DNA of 64,000 nucleotides from assembly GCA_017163975.1 (NCBI GenBank), contig JAFFSR010000309.1:4010001-4074000 (forward strand), in the 5' to 3' direction. The position numbers and the translations under genes were made by a program. The DNA is from Anastatus disparis. Its lineage: Eukaryota; Arthropoda; Insecta; Hymenoptera; Eupelmidae. Below the pieces are notes generated by a model. The model was not told the DNA's origin and did not search any database. It saw only the letters and a list, made by a program, of their open reading frames with translations. Shown one piece after another: positions 10,701 to 20,720 of the stretch (the stretch's first letter is position 1; the number at the start of each line of letters is the position of its first letter).

Positions 10701-11976
10701 TAAGAACGAATTTGAAAAACTTTTTTATAAATTGTTAATCAATGCTGTCTATGGAAAGTGCATTGAGCGAGAGCGGTCTCGAGTTGATGTCCGATTGGTA
10801 AATAAATTTACTGGTAGATATGGAGCAGAAGCACGCATAGCTCTACCAAATTTTCACAGCTGTGCTATTTTTGATGAGAATTTAGTTGCCATTCAAATGA
10901 AGAGAACGAGCATCACAATCAAGAAACCAATTTATGTTGGATTTTGCATTTTAGAATTATCAAAAACATTAGTTTATGATTTTCATTATTCGTATATGAA
11001 AAAGCGAGTTGGAGACAAATGCAAACTTTTGTATACTGATACTGATAGTCTCATATACGAAGTTGAGGATGTTGACATGTACAAAATAATGAAAGAGGAC
11101 ATACATAAATTTGATACTTCCGATTATGAAGAAAATAATCCGTTCGAAATTCCTCGAGTTAATAAGAAAGTTCCGGGTTTGATGAAAGACGAATGTAATG
11201 GTAAGATAATGACAGAATTTATAGGATTACGAAGCAAAATGTATAGTATTTCAATCGATGGAGGAGAAGTTATAAAGAAAGCCAAAGGTATAAAGTCCAG
11301 TGTTGTTAAAAAATCAATTACTTTTGAGGATTACCGAAGCTGTCTTCAGGATCTCACTATTATATACCGTGAACAGTGCAATATCCGTTCAAAATTGCAT
11401 GCTGTGCATACTGAAAAACAGAAAAAAATTGCTCTAAGTCCTCACGATGATAAGAGATTTTTATTGCCTGATAGTACAGATACTTTACCTTGGGGACATT
11501 ATAAAATTGAAGAAATACAGATGGCGCAAGCTGCACTTGAAGTAGAGAGGGAATATGCAAGAAAAATGGCTGCTGAAAAAAAAGAAAAAGAGCGGGAGGT
11601 AGAAATGAGGAGGGGAGATACACGAGTGGAAATTGATGCTACAGAGAATGAAAGAGAGAGGGAAATCGAGAGAAGGGATGAAGCCACCAATGAAAATAGT
11701 GCAGAGCGAGTGGGGATGTCACTTTATGAAGGCGAGCAAATTATCATTGAGTATGATGTGTTAGAGGAGTTCATGAATGACTGGCATCCATCAATGGAGG
11801 GGGCAAGTTCCCAGGAAGGAGAAAAAAAGGATATATTACGAGTAGCAATGGAAAGGGCAGACATCGAAGTGGGGAATGGGCTATATCAACCAATGGACCA
11901 CAATGAGGAGCGCATTCAAGTAATCGAAGAGCTTGAGGACGATCAACCTTGCACAAAGAAATCTAAAATCGACTAA
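7701..11976 (+). CDS. POLB: Protein-primed family B DNA polymerase (two exons)
   Basis: Exon 1 is 7701-9376 (donor GTAAGA) and exon 2 is 9468-11976, about 1,394 residues in all; the intron is 91 bp. The ATG at 7701 follows an A-rich leader. Exonuclease motifs are VYADFECLL, NLNYDTH and YLKTDVLLLADVFE. Polymerase motifs are YFDINNLYGWAM (A), KLLINAVYGKCIE (B) and LLYTDTDSLIYE (C). Before the exonuclease lies a C2H2-like finger (CERCLQVF...HENDC), and an endonuclease VII-like segment CHICRKL...RDHCHLTGR spans the intron. The roughly 160-residue C-terminus is a charged, predicted coiled coil ending KKSKID, a possible nuclear signal. All motifs look intact, so it may be active. It replicates the element using a protein primer. 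Confidence 0.95.
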
Positions 11977-12088
11977 CTTTTTAAGTAAGTTACAATTTAT
12001 TTTTTTTTACCAAAAAACATTATTTTTTTCCATCAAAATTTTTTTCTAACAGAAATTTTTAATTTTTTTACTTTTTCTTGTTTTCAGA

Positions 12089-12388
12089 ATGGATTTATCT
12101 GCATTAAACAAGATTGCTGGAAGCGACTTCCTGCCAAGGAAGAAAGTCACAGACTTAGAAAAAGACCAGCAGTACATGGTGACTTCACTGAAACAAGTCC
12201 AGACAAGATTTGGAACCAAGGTCGTAGCAGATTTCGACCAAAGCTTCCAAGTCTTCTTACCAGAAAAGATTTCATCTGCAATCTTAAAAGATGAAGAATT
12301 TTTCTACAATCTCTGTGATAATGCAAATAAACTGCGTTTGATTGCAATATACCTGGGAGGATCTTCTTTTAAATTCGATCGGGCTTAA
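12089..12388 (+). CDS. Small protein downstream of polymerase, possible OB-fold ssDNA-binding protein
   Basis: 99 residues starting MDLSALNKIAG. The ATG directly follows a TTTTCAG acceptor, and AAGTAAGT lies just past the polymerase stop, so the transcript may be spliced from the polymerase mRNA. The central part, QYMVTSLKQVQ then TRFGTKVVADF and QVFLPEKI, alternates like the strands of an OB barrel, and LRLIAIYLGG follows. Similar small ORFs sit beside the polymerase in other Polintons. A single-stranded-DNA-binding role would suit protein-primed strand displacement but is inference. The frame is intact. Confidence 0.65.
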   Translation: MDLSALNKIAGSDFLPRKKVTDLEKDQQYMVTSLKQVQTRFGTKVVADFDQSFQVFLPEKISSAILKDEEFFYNLCDNANKLRLIAIYLGGSSFKFDRA

Positions 12389-12664
12389 AATAAATAAAAA
12401 TATACTCGTCAAATTATTTTTCAAACTATTTATTGTAAATTGTACATAATAAGAATACATGAATAAATGAAAATTATTAAACATTATATAATTGTTTTTA
12501 TTTATCACCACCACTTATAATTTTTATATTTATATTGAATCATAAAAAGAAAATTTTAATAATAAAAATATTTTATATATAACTTAAATTAATGAACATA
12601 ATAAAATTAAATTTTTTTCTTTTTTATTTATTACACTGAAATACGTTGTAAAATACATCTTAGC
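12389..12664. terminator. Convergent 3' ends
   Basis: AT-rich stretch between the plus-strand small protein and the minus-strand integrase. Several AATAAA-type signals lie on both strands (for example near 12388 and 12461), consistent with polyadenylation of both convergent transcripts. Confidence 0.5.
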
Positions 12665-13585
12665 TTATTCAAATAATCTCATTTTATCTATCCAACTATT
12701 ATGCTTGCTATTTAGACCTAACCACTTAACATATACACGTTTACCACTTTTTTTTAAAACTTTTTCTACCAAATAAATTTCTGGATACATAGTCTTTTGA
12801 ATTTCCGTTTCATAAAAGCCGCCGGAGACTGGTTCATCATAATAATCTTTGACGTGGTAAGTTATGGGATTGGTTTTTACAACTCTTGTTATTGTGAAAA
12901 TTTCAGTTGACCAATTTGGTGTATAACCTTTTTCAAAAACTTGTTTTATCTTACTTATTCGCACTTTATCTCCTACTTTGAATTTTGGTTTTTTTACAGG
13001 TCTTTTTTCAGTTGGGTAATTTTTCTTGATTTCTTTTTCATTTACCTTCGTAACGTTTTCAGGCTCGATTCCTATTGTCCGATGTTTTCTTGAATTGTAT
13101 GCTTTCACTAACTCAGGCAGAATATCCAACCATTTATAACTTCCTTGTTTGCTGAATTCTAACCACATTGCATTTTTTAAAGTTCTATTAAAGCGTTCAC
13201 ATATGCTTGCATGAAGATTACTATGTGAAGAGTAGTGATTTATCTTGTACTTTTTCATAAGATTCTGAAAGTTTGAATTGTAGAATTCTTTTCCTTGGTC
13301 AGTTTGTAAATTCGATGGCACCCGTTCTTGTTTTAATATTGACTTCATAGCTAGAGTAACATCATTGCCACTCTTCGATTTGACTGGTACAGCCCATGCA
13401 TACTTTGAAAATATATCTATGACAGTTAGTAAGTAGCGAAAACCTTTGTTTTCCTTGAAATAAGGTATCATTTCTACAAGGTCAGCTTGCCAAGTCTCAT
13501 CTAATCCGCGTATGTCATATTTTCTTCGCTTGTACCTTCGACGTGCTGGCTTGTGTAGCTCTTCAACTACTCTTTGACGTTCCAT
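12665..13585 (-). CDS. INT: Polinton integrase with C-terminal chromodomain
   Basis: About 306 residues from MERQRVVEELHKPARR. I prefer this ATG to the one 21 nt upstream because it begins just past the stop of the preceding gene. The catalytic DDE triad is visible in QADLVEM, LQTDQGKEFYN and ASICERFNRTLK, with about 35 residues between the last two. An SH3-like segment follows (KFKVGDKVRISKIK), then a chromodomain-like end (YLVEKVLKKSGKRVYVKWLG). It joins the replicated element to target DNA, and the 6-bp duplication is its footprint. No HHCC zinc domain is seen in this frame. The frame is intact. Confidence 0.93.
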   Translation of the reverse strand: MERQRVVEELHKPARRRYKRRKYDIRGLDETWQADLVEMIPYFKENKGFRYLLTVIDIFSKYAWAVPVKSKSGNDVTLAMKSILKQERVPSNLQTDQGKEFYNSNFQNLMKKYKINHYSSHSNLHASICERFNRTLKNAMWLEFSKQGSYKWLDILPELVKAYNSRKHRTIGIEPENVTKVNEKEIKKNYPTEKRPVKKPKFKVGDKVRISKIKQVFEKGYTPNWSTEIFTITRVVKTNPITYHVKDYYDEPVSGGFYETEIQKTMYPEIYLVEKVLKKSGKRVYVKWLGLNSKHNSWIDKMRLFE

Positions 13586-13586
13586 C

Positions 13587-13976
13587 TTAAACTTCAACTT
13601 TAGCAATATCCGATCGTCTATTCATTTCTTTAATTATATATTCAATACTTGCAAAATTTCGTTGAGTCATATCATAGACATAAGTTAATTTTTCGTCTAT
13701 TTCTGCTTTATATATTTCAACTTTGTTCTCATATTCTTGTATAGCTTTAGCAACTTCTATAATTTTAGAAGATAAGTAATCAACTTCTTTCTGTAGGATA
13801 TTATTTAGTGAATTCAAACTAATGGCATCATTTGGATCATTAGCCTTTCCAATATTGCAAAGCCGCTTATTTTCTAAATCAAAATCACCATCTGATGTAA
13901 CACTGAATCCAATACCTCGAGGACCACGACTCACTTGCGAGCCCTCAAGTTTTCTTCCAAACACATCGAGACTCAT
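13587..13976 (-). CDS. Conserved Polinton protein, possible fibre-like virion component
   Basis: The likely start is MSLDVFGRKLEG (129 residues); an ATG 54 nt upstream is in frame but the family usually begins at MS(L/V)DVFGR. A collagen-like SRGPRGIGF and GDFDLENKRLCNIG lead to DPNDAISLNSLNN, then about 70 residues of predicted coiled coil. The stop lies 1 nt before the integrase ATG, so the two could share a transcript. A short Gly-Pro motif, an LCN(I/V) block and a coiled coil recall trimeric fibre proteins, but the function is inferred. Confidence 0.6.
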   Translation of the reverse strand: MSLDVFGRKLEGSQVSRGPRGIGFSVTSDGDFDLENKRLCNIGKANDPNDAISLNSLNNILQKEVDYLSSKIIEVAKAIQEYENKVEIYKAEIDEKLTYVYDMTQRNFASIEYIIKEMNRRSDIAKVEV

Positions 13977-14007
13977 GATACTACTATTGATTTGAAAATT
14001 GTGTACG

Positions 14008-14762
14008 TCAATATATATGCCCAGCTTCACGTAGTTCCTCTATGATTGATTGGATTTCATTGTTGTGATTATTATTTCCAGCAGATCTTTCGGCTATTAA
14101 TAATCGCAGTCTTTCGACAAGCTCATTCGGATCATCCCAGTAGACTAGATCTATGGAAGTATTCTTTTTTGCTATTTTATATTTAGGTATGAGACCCCCT
14201 CCGCTGGTAGACATTCTACTACGATCACTGCGGAACATTGGTGCTATGATTTTTGAATATTTTCTACTCTTCGAAGAGCGTATATTCTCACTTTTGCTAT
14301 GTCTTTTCTATGGGCATTTGTTGCTTCCAGGATAATGCGATAGTTCTTGCGATCTGTTGTACTCAAAAGATTATCATCTGGTTCTTTTTTGAAAAGCAAT
14401 TCCATTAGACCACTGCTTTTAGGAAAACTTAAATCTTTCACTTTTATCATTTTATCATCAAATTGAATTTGTGAATCACCCATCATGTATACCCCACTGA
14501 CTTTTCTCACTCCGTATATGTTATCGATTTTGCTGCGGCTTCCATTTAGCATTGATAAAAAGTCTGTCGGTTCAGTTTCTTTATGCGCAGATACAAATGG
14601 TGAATATATAGATTTGAATGATGAATTTGCAGAATTGAATGATGAATTCATCATTGTGCTATTTATCGGAGAAAAATCATCGCCATTAGAAGCATCATTA
14701 TCAAACGCCGAACCCGAGTTATTAATATCGTTTACAATATAACTTGATTCATCAAATCTCAA
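14008..14762 (-). pseudogene. Conserved Polinton protein of unknown function, frameshifted
   Basis: Two open segments lie in different frames, 14762-14244 and 14238-14008. The first contains a Ser/Asn-rich start, IDNIYGVRKVSGVYMMGDSQ, SSGLMELLFKKEPD and ILEATNAHRKD. The second contains IDLVYWDDPNELVERLRLL and NNNHNNEIQSIIEELREAG. In relatives I remember from insect Polintons these blocks belong to one protein. The frame changes near 14300 (AGAAAAGACATAGC), where a single-base slip in the A run would account for it. It could be a true mutation or an assembly error. Its ATG overlaps the preceding gene by 4 nt. Confidence 0.65.
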
Positions 14763-15034
14763 TCTTTTTTTGCAGATTTTCTGTTACTGTCTATGGCCGA
14801 AATGTGATTAGAACGTGACACACTTTCAGTTGTCGAATCGACAAGCTTTTCAAGTGGTGTAATAACTGGTTTTAAAGTATCACCAATAACCTTTTCAAAA
14901 TCATCTCTCTCCTTTTTTAACAAAGAGTATTTTTTTTTAATAGCCTCGCGTGCTCGTAAGAGCTCGCTAAGAACATTTTTTTCTTTCTTAAAGTCAGGCA
15001 TGCTGACAAGATGCTGTCTACAATCAAACTGCAA
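14759..15034 (-). CDS. Conserved Polinton coiled-coil protein
   Basis: 91 residues. A long helix AREAIKKKYSLLKKERDDFE is followed by GDTLKPVITPLEKLV, a pattern found repeatedly in Polinton ORFs next to the capsid-gene cluster. The start ATG is 11 nt past the ATPase stop and the end overlaps the next gene by 4 nt, which suggests a compact block. Its role is unknown; minor capsid or scaffold is possible from position. The frame is intact. Confidence 0.6.
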   Translation of the reverse strand: MQFDCRQHLVSMPDFKKEKNVLSELLRAREAIKKKYSLLKKERDDFEKVIGDTLKPVITPLEKLVDSTTESVSRSNHISAIDSNRKSAKKD

Positions 15035-15044
15035 AGATTAAGAT

Positions 15045-15466
15045 TTATACTTCCTTTTTAATGGCAAAACAGTCAAATCCTTTTCTATATCTACCATCAT
15101 TCATTGCTCTATCTTTGTCAATAACAACAAATCCATACTTGTCATTCTTCCAGCATTCTGTACAAAGATTTCGAAATTCATTTAAAGTTAAGTCAGTATT
15201 CACATGGTCTTCATAGATATGTTTAAGATTAACATCATCTTGACGATAAATTACCATCAAATTAATATTGTCCCTGATGAGATGTTTCGGTATATGAGCA
15301 TATGACTGACATAGATAAAAGCTATCTACACTTTTGTGTCTCCCCATACAGAAAAAAGCTCTGACGTTATCCTGCTTCTCATAAGCCACATCATCAAAAA
15401 TCATAATTGAATTAGGTAGGGCTTCAGAGGGCCCTGGTTGCGGAGACTTCTCCCGAAGTTGTGATC
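15045..15466 (-). pseudogene. ATP: Packaging ATPase (FtsK/HerA, A32-like): C-terminal half only
   Basis: The retained part begins LPNSIMIFDDVAYEK, the Walker B strand, and continues through GRHKSVDSFYLCQSYAHIP (sensor region) and NLMVIYRQDD to the C-terminus. Walker A and the whole N-terminal half are missing. Upstream of LPNSI the frame runs without a stop into the truncated third 48-nt exon of the right-arm serine-rich gene, which has a TTTCAG acceptor ending at 15467. The remnant cannot bind ATP by itself, so the genome-packaging motor is lost unless supplied by another copy. Confidence 0.85.
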
Positions 15467-18201
15467 CTGAAACAGAAAGAATAAATATTTTAATCTTTTT
15501 CTTTTTATATTTTAATGAAATATTTTTTGTTTTTTTAACTTACTTGTGCCCGAGGGCCCTGGTTGCGGAGACTTCTCCCGAAGTTGTGATCCTGAAACAG
15601 AAAAAATAAATATTTTAATTTTTTTTCTTTTTATATTTTAATGAAATATTTTTTGTTTTTTTTAACTTACTTGTCCCCGAGGGCCCTGGTTGCGGTGACT
15701 TCTCCCGAAGTTGTGATCCTGAAACAGAAAAAATAAATATTTTAATCTTTTTTCTTTTTATATTTTAATGAAATATTTTTTTCGTTTTTTTTAACTTACT
15801 TGTACCCGAGGGCCCTGGTTGCGGCGAGTTCTCTCGAAGAGGAGTTCTTACATCCTCGTTGTTGACTCTGGGAACTTTCTTGGGCGTTGCTCTGCATGAA
15901 GAGCAACTCGATGACGTTCCACTGGTACTCGAACTTGAACTCGAACTCGAGCTCGATGATCTTTTTCTCGAGCGCTTCGGGCTTGCCCTCGGTGTTTCCA
16001 TATTTTCGAAGCCTTGATATAATTGCTGCATTGAAGCAGACTGCGGCATCGGTGGCACTAAAAAAAGAAAACAAAAATAATTAATTATTGAAATAATATA
16101 TAAAAACTATTAATTATGAAAAAGAAAAAAATTATCAAATATTACTGACACGATGTTATTGCATCCATCGCCCATGTGACGTGATCAAGCATCAACAAGA
16201 TCAACGAGCCGTTCCTCATTAACCATTGGATTCTATCCCTCATTATTTTGAGGCTCGCACTAGTTTTGTTTTCTTGATTTTTTTTTCGTTTGCCATTTTT
16301 TATTTTTTTAAATACGATTTAAATCGAAACTTAAATTTTTCAATCTTGCTTTAGGAAGCTTGAGAGACTGAATACTGAACATTGCATGCAGCACAGTATT
16401 TATACAAAAAAATTTACAAAAATTACCTACCTGCGGAAAAAATTTTTTGACAATCCTCCAAGTATTTTCCACGCCCTCTTTTCTATCTAAAAAGAATGCA
16501 TTCGCAAAGGGCATCGTTTTCAAAATTAAATGACCGATATATCGTTTTAGGAAAAGAGTAATTGACCTTTTTTCTTAAAAAAAAAGATAAAATAAGATAA
16601 GTGGTGACTTTCAAAAATATAAACCTGTCAAGAAAACCTTTTCTGAAAAGAAAAAAATTCACCAATAACCTTATTTTAACTTAATACATGGATATAGAAT
16701 GGGCACAATAAAAGTTTCAATTTTGAAAGAAAAAAGATTGTAAGATTATAAACATGAAAACCAAAACAAAGTTTCTTTTCTCAGTAAAAGAAAACATATT
16801 TTTACGAAAAGGAAAAAAAGGTCTCTTTCCAACAAAATGAATACAAGTGACTTTAAATAGTAAAGTAATGTGAAAGTGACCAAAGGGAAAATATCTATCG
16901 ATCAGAAGCATGTGGGTTAAAGAAACTGTCATAGAGATGAAAAAGAAAAAACATGCAGTGGTAAAACAATGACGAGACCGAGGGTTTTCTGTGTATACCT
17001 GCACCCAAAGACATTAGGCGCCGCATGTATCCTTCAGCATTGCGTAAAGCGCCGATTGCATTAAGATTATCGGAGCAATCAGAGTCCGTTTTTGGCACAC
17101 TGACTGTACCAACTAAGTGGCGCTGCGGGGAAGCGAAAGAGAAAGGGTCACTAGCAAACGTAAAATTTTTCTGTGGATGGAGAGTCTTTGCATTAAGATT
17201 ATCGGAGTAATCAGAGTCCATTTTCAGCACACTGATTGCGCCGACTAAGTGGCGCTGCGGGGAAGCGAAAGGGTCACTAGCAAACATAAAGTTTTTTCGG
17301 CGGATGGAGAGTCTTTTTTTGTAGCGCTGCCCACTATGCATTTTCTTGAACGTTGCACAAAAATTAACCTGCTTTTAGGAGAGAAGGAAAAGAATGTCCT
17401 TTCTCTTAATGCAGTACACTGTGTGTGTTCTTTTTTGAGTCGCAGGTGCATGAAAATAATGAATCATGCAACCTTTAAGATATAATACTGTCTTTATCTT
17501 TTTGAAAAAAAATCTTTTTTGAGAAAAAAATTTATTATAAGGGTCAGCTATCTTTTTTCATCTTGTTTAAAAAAAGAGAGAACTCTTATTTGTAAAAGAT
17601 AAGGAAAAATATTCCTTGACCAAAGGAAAAATATCTATCGATCAAAAGAAGGTGGCTTAAAGAATAAAAAGTCATAGAGATGAAAAAAAGGAAAACATGC
17701 AATCGTAAACATTAATCTTTCAAAAGAAAAAACATCTTGGGACTCCCTACGGTATGGGGCCACCTACAAATCAAACAAAAAAAGGTAACTCTTATGGGTT
17801 TATACACATATTGGATTCTAAATCACATGGAGTAGGGAAGGGTGGGCGTGAACAAAATACTGAAATTCAAAAAATCACACGGAGAAGGGGATACTCTTAT
17901 GTGCTTATACACACATCGGATTCTCGATCACACGGAGTAGGGAAGGGTGGGCGTAAATAAAAACCAAAATTCAAAAAATCATTCGAAGAAGGGGATACTC
18001 TTATGGGCTTATACACACATTACATTCTCGATCACATGGAGCAGGGAAGGGTGGGCGTAAATAAAAACCAAAATTCAAAAAATCACTCGAAGAAGGGGAT
18101 ACTCTTATGGGCTTATACACACATTACATTCTAGATCACTTTGAGGAGAAAGGGGGTGATCCAGAAGGAACCTGAGCCAGTATGCCTATAGCTTATCTAC
18201 T
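15427..18201 (-). repeat. Polinton right terminal inverted repeat (arm)
   Basis: About 2.78 kb, inverted copy of 1537-4789. The inner breakpoint falls in the third 48-nt exon, directly against ATPase coding sequence (GPS then EALPNSI). Differences from the left arm are few: copy number of the 238-bp unit, scattered substitutions, and changes at two splice positions of the serine-rich gene. Confidence 0.92.
15467..16243 (-). CDS. Right-arm serine-rich gene, open into the ATPase remnant
   Basis: Mirror copy of the left-arm gene: exon 1 from ATG 16243, exon 2 about 16060-15804, then 48-nt exons. Exon 2 ends GGTACAA here, so splicing gives Arg, not the stop made in the left copy. Exon 1 has GTCAGT at its donor instead of GTGAGT, which may weaken splicing. 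The third 48-nt exon lacks its donor and reads in frame into ATPase codons. If transcribed, the product is a serine-rich, SQLREKSPQPGPS-repeat protein ending in half an ATPase. Function unknown. Confidence 0.5.
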
Positions 18202-18207
18202 CAGAAT

Positions 18208-18435
18208 CATTTAGAAATATTTACGGGATTAGTTTATAATTTATCCGCTTGATGGCGGTATCTCTTACTCTCGCAAGCGGTAAGAGTGCTTCCCGTTTCA
18301 TATATAAGGAAAATAAGAATCTTAAATGGAAACTATAAATTGTTATGCGTGCGATGTCTGTGTTATGATAACTTCGATTTTAACCGCTATAAAACTATTC
18401 GTAATCCTATGAATAATTATATCATCATATATCCG

Positions 18436-18519
<84 letters not shown>

Positions 18520-19365
18520 TAATTCTAAATTGATTCTTAAATAATACAGGAAAGAATAAAATTTCTAGAACTTTACACGTCTCTCAACTAAAGATAGATG
18601 AAAAGATTAATGCATTATTACTAAAAGAATTCATGGATCCTTACAGAATGCTTTCATTGAAAGGATTCTGTAATAATTCTATGTCCGAGGTATATTTCTT
18701 TCAGAAATAATACAATGAAATATTTTAAAATATTTTATATCATTCTTACAGAATACTTCCAATGAAAGATGTATGAAAAGATTTAAGAATTATTACCAAA
18801 AGAATTCATGGATCCTTACAGAATCCTTTTATTGAAAGGATTCTGTAATAATTCTATGTCCGAGGTATATTCCTTTTAGAAATAATACAATGAAATATTT
18901 TAAAAATATTTCATATTATTCTAACAGAATCCTTTCAATGGAAGATGTATGAAAAGATTTACGAATTATTACCAAAAGAATTCATGGATCCTTACACAAT
19001 TCTTTCATTGAAAGGATTCTGTAATAATTCTATGTCCGAGGTATATTCCTTTTAGAAATAATACAATGAAATATTTTAAAAATATTTCATATTATTCTTA
19101 CAGAATCCTTTCAATGGAAGATGTATGAAAAGATTTATGAATTATTACCAAAAGAATCCATGGATCCTTACAGAATTCTTCCATTGAAAGGATTTTGAAA
19201 TGACTTGTGAATTCTTTATGAAATATTTTTATGTATTATTTTTAAAAGAATAATACCTCGGACATAGAATTATTTCAGAATCCTTTCAGTGAAATATTTC
19301 TGAAAGATTGTAGTCCTTTCATGAATCCTTTCAGAATCCTTTAAAGTCCTTTCATGCTGTATGGG
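18208..19365. repeat. Right part of repeat-bearing element split by the Polinton
   Basis: The core at about 18226-18330 (CTCTCGCAAGCGGTAAGAG, then TTCCCGTTT and ATATATAAG) resembles cores of the elements at 22.7-25.8 and 50.5-52.4 kb. It is followed by a TA/TG microsatellite (18438-18517) and about three copies of a 180-bp unit holding TCATGGATCCTTACAGAAT and ATGTCCGAGGTATA (about 18600-19200). The end CATGCTGTATGGG matches, with changes, the CATGCTATGTGGG terminus of the other copies. The 281-bp array at 1-1530 is probably its left part. A short ORF over the microsatellite is spurious. Confidence 0.65.
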
Positions 19366-20102
19366 CTGTTATGAAAATAACTTATATTTGAAGAGCGTAG
19401 TGCTCCTCTCTGGTTGCCCGCTTGTTAACTGGGTTAGGTCTGGATCAATGATATTTATGTTCACAGAATTTAAAATTTTGTTTTTTTTTGTATTTATTTT
19501 GTAATAATGATATTTATTTAAATTTATTATAAATGTTGTACAAAAAATCTTAACAAGTGAGCCGCGCGAGTTTACAGTGATAGATTGAAGAAACCTCGGT
19601 AACACTTTATTTATTATTGGTTCGATTGAAAAAAGAAAATAAGTTTTTTATTTTTTATTGTTAACACACCCTTTTTTTTGTAAGTTGTATATAATTATGA
19701 TTTATGTTAAAACGACTTGTTAAATTGAGCGCGCAATTGAGTTAAGTTATTTCCCTTGTAATAGAATTTTTGAGGAAATAAAACGCGAGTTACAAGTGTT
19801 TTAATGTTATAATTCTATACTTGGTCTATGTGCAAGAGAAAAGAAGGTGCTACCCTTGTGAGGTCTAGCTGCGGACTGACTGACAATAAATCTTTTTTGT
19901 TGCAAGGTAGATGCGAATTTTGAAGAAGAAAAGAGACAAAAAATATAACTTGCTAAAACTTTAAAAGAGTCTTATTGGCCAATTCGGCCGTGAGAAGCTC
20001 TCCAAAGTCTCAGATTTTTTGACAGAGGATATCTCCTTATAGCGCCTAAAAATGCTGAATAGCATTTGCGCCTCGCTAACTGACTTGGTTTTACGAATAA
20101 AT
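19366..20102. other. No gene recognised
   Basis: Unclassified, less repetitive sequence. Possible old LTR-like fragments (TGTTAAATTGAGCGCGCAAT near 19718) lack a partner copy here. Confidence 0.4.
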
Positions 20103-20720
20103 TTAAATATACTTGAATTGAAATAATGTAGATCAAAATATAATTGTAAGAATCTTACCTTTATTCGGCTAAGTAGATACAGGCAGACAGTAAATAAGTA
20201 CACTTGATTTAATATTTTAATTATAGTGATTTTATTTGTTACTTTTATAATAAACTGAATATAGTGCGCGAATATTTGAATAATTTTATAGTGCGAGGAA
20301 TATAGTTATAATAATTGTATCTTTGAAGTGCTTGTAGAAATTCTTTGATAAAGTGCTTTGAAAAAGTGTCTGCTTTAAAGTGCTTATTGAAGTGCTTCTT
20401 TTTCCTGATTTGATCTGTCTTTTTATATTGATGATCCCTGCCTTGTTTAAGAATGATTGTTTTATAATTTGAAATTTTGAATTGATGTCAATCGATAGAG
20501 CAATGCTTATTATGCATTTTGATGCTTATTGAATGATATGCTTAACGTGGTAAATCTGGTTCATGTAGTCTTCGTAATTGTACTTATTTTGTTGATTCTG
20601 AAAATCGCATTGCACTTCGTTTCTTAACAAATGACTCTAAGGTTAATTAGCTGATTGATCAATAACTGCATATTTTTGGAATGATAAATTTTGAAATAAA
20701 AGATACGTCGTGACGTAACA
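20103..20720 (-). repeat. Direct repeat copy 1 (possible 3' LTR of decayed retroelement)
   Basis: 618 bp nearly identical to 32289-32925, with a 22-bp deletion near 20633. On the minus strand it begins TGTTACGTCACGACGTATC. The terminal CATAACA seen in the other copy is absent here, so it is either truncated or the pair is a plain duplication. Confidence 0.5.

Larger units (their letters stand above)
1537..18201. mobile_element. Polinton/Maverick DNA transposon, 16.7 kb, partly gutted
   Basis: Both ends read AGTAGATAAGCTATAGG inward and are flanked by a 6-bp direct repeat CAGAAT (1531-1536 and 18202-18207). AGT termini, 6-bp duplications and a protein-primed polymerase plus retroviral-type integrase define Polintons. 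Present are polymerase, integrase, a truncated FtsK/HerA-type packaging ATPase and several conserved Polinton proteins. I find no major capsid protein and no Ulp1-like protease. The perfect duplication and near-identical arms suggest a fairly recent insertion, or recent arm homogenisation, of an element no longer able to make particles. It lies inside an older repeat-bearing element. Confidence 0.95.

Noticed and set aside
18286..18522. 78-codon ORF after the Polinton
   Set aside because: It ends in a Cys-Val run that is the TG microsatellite.
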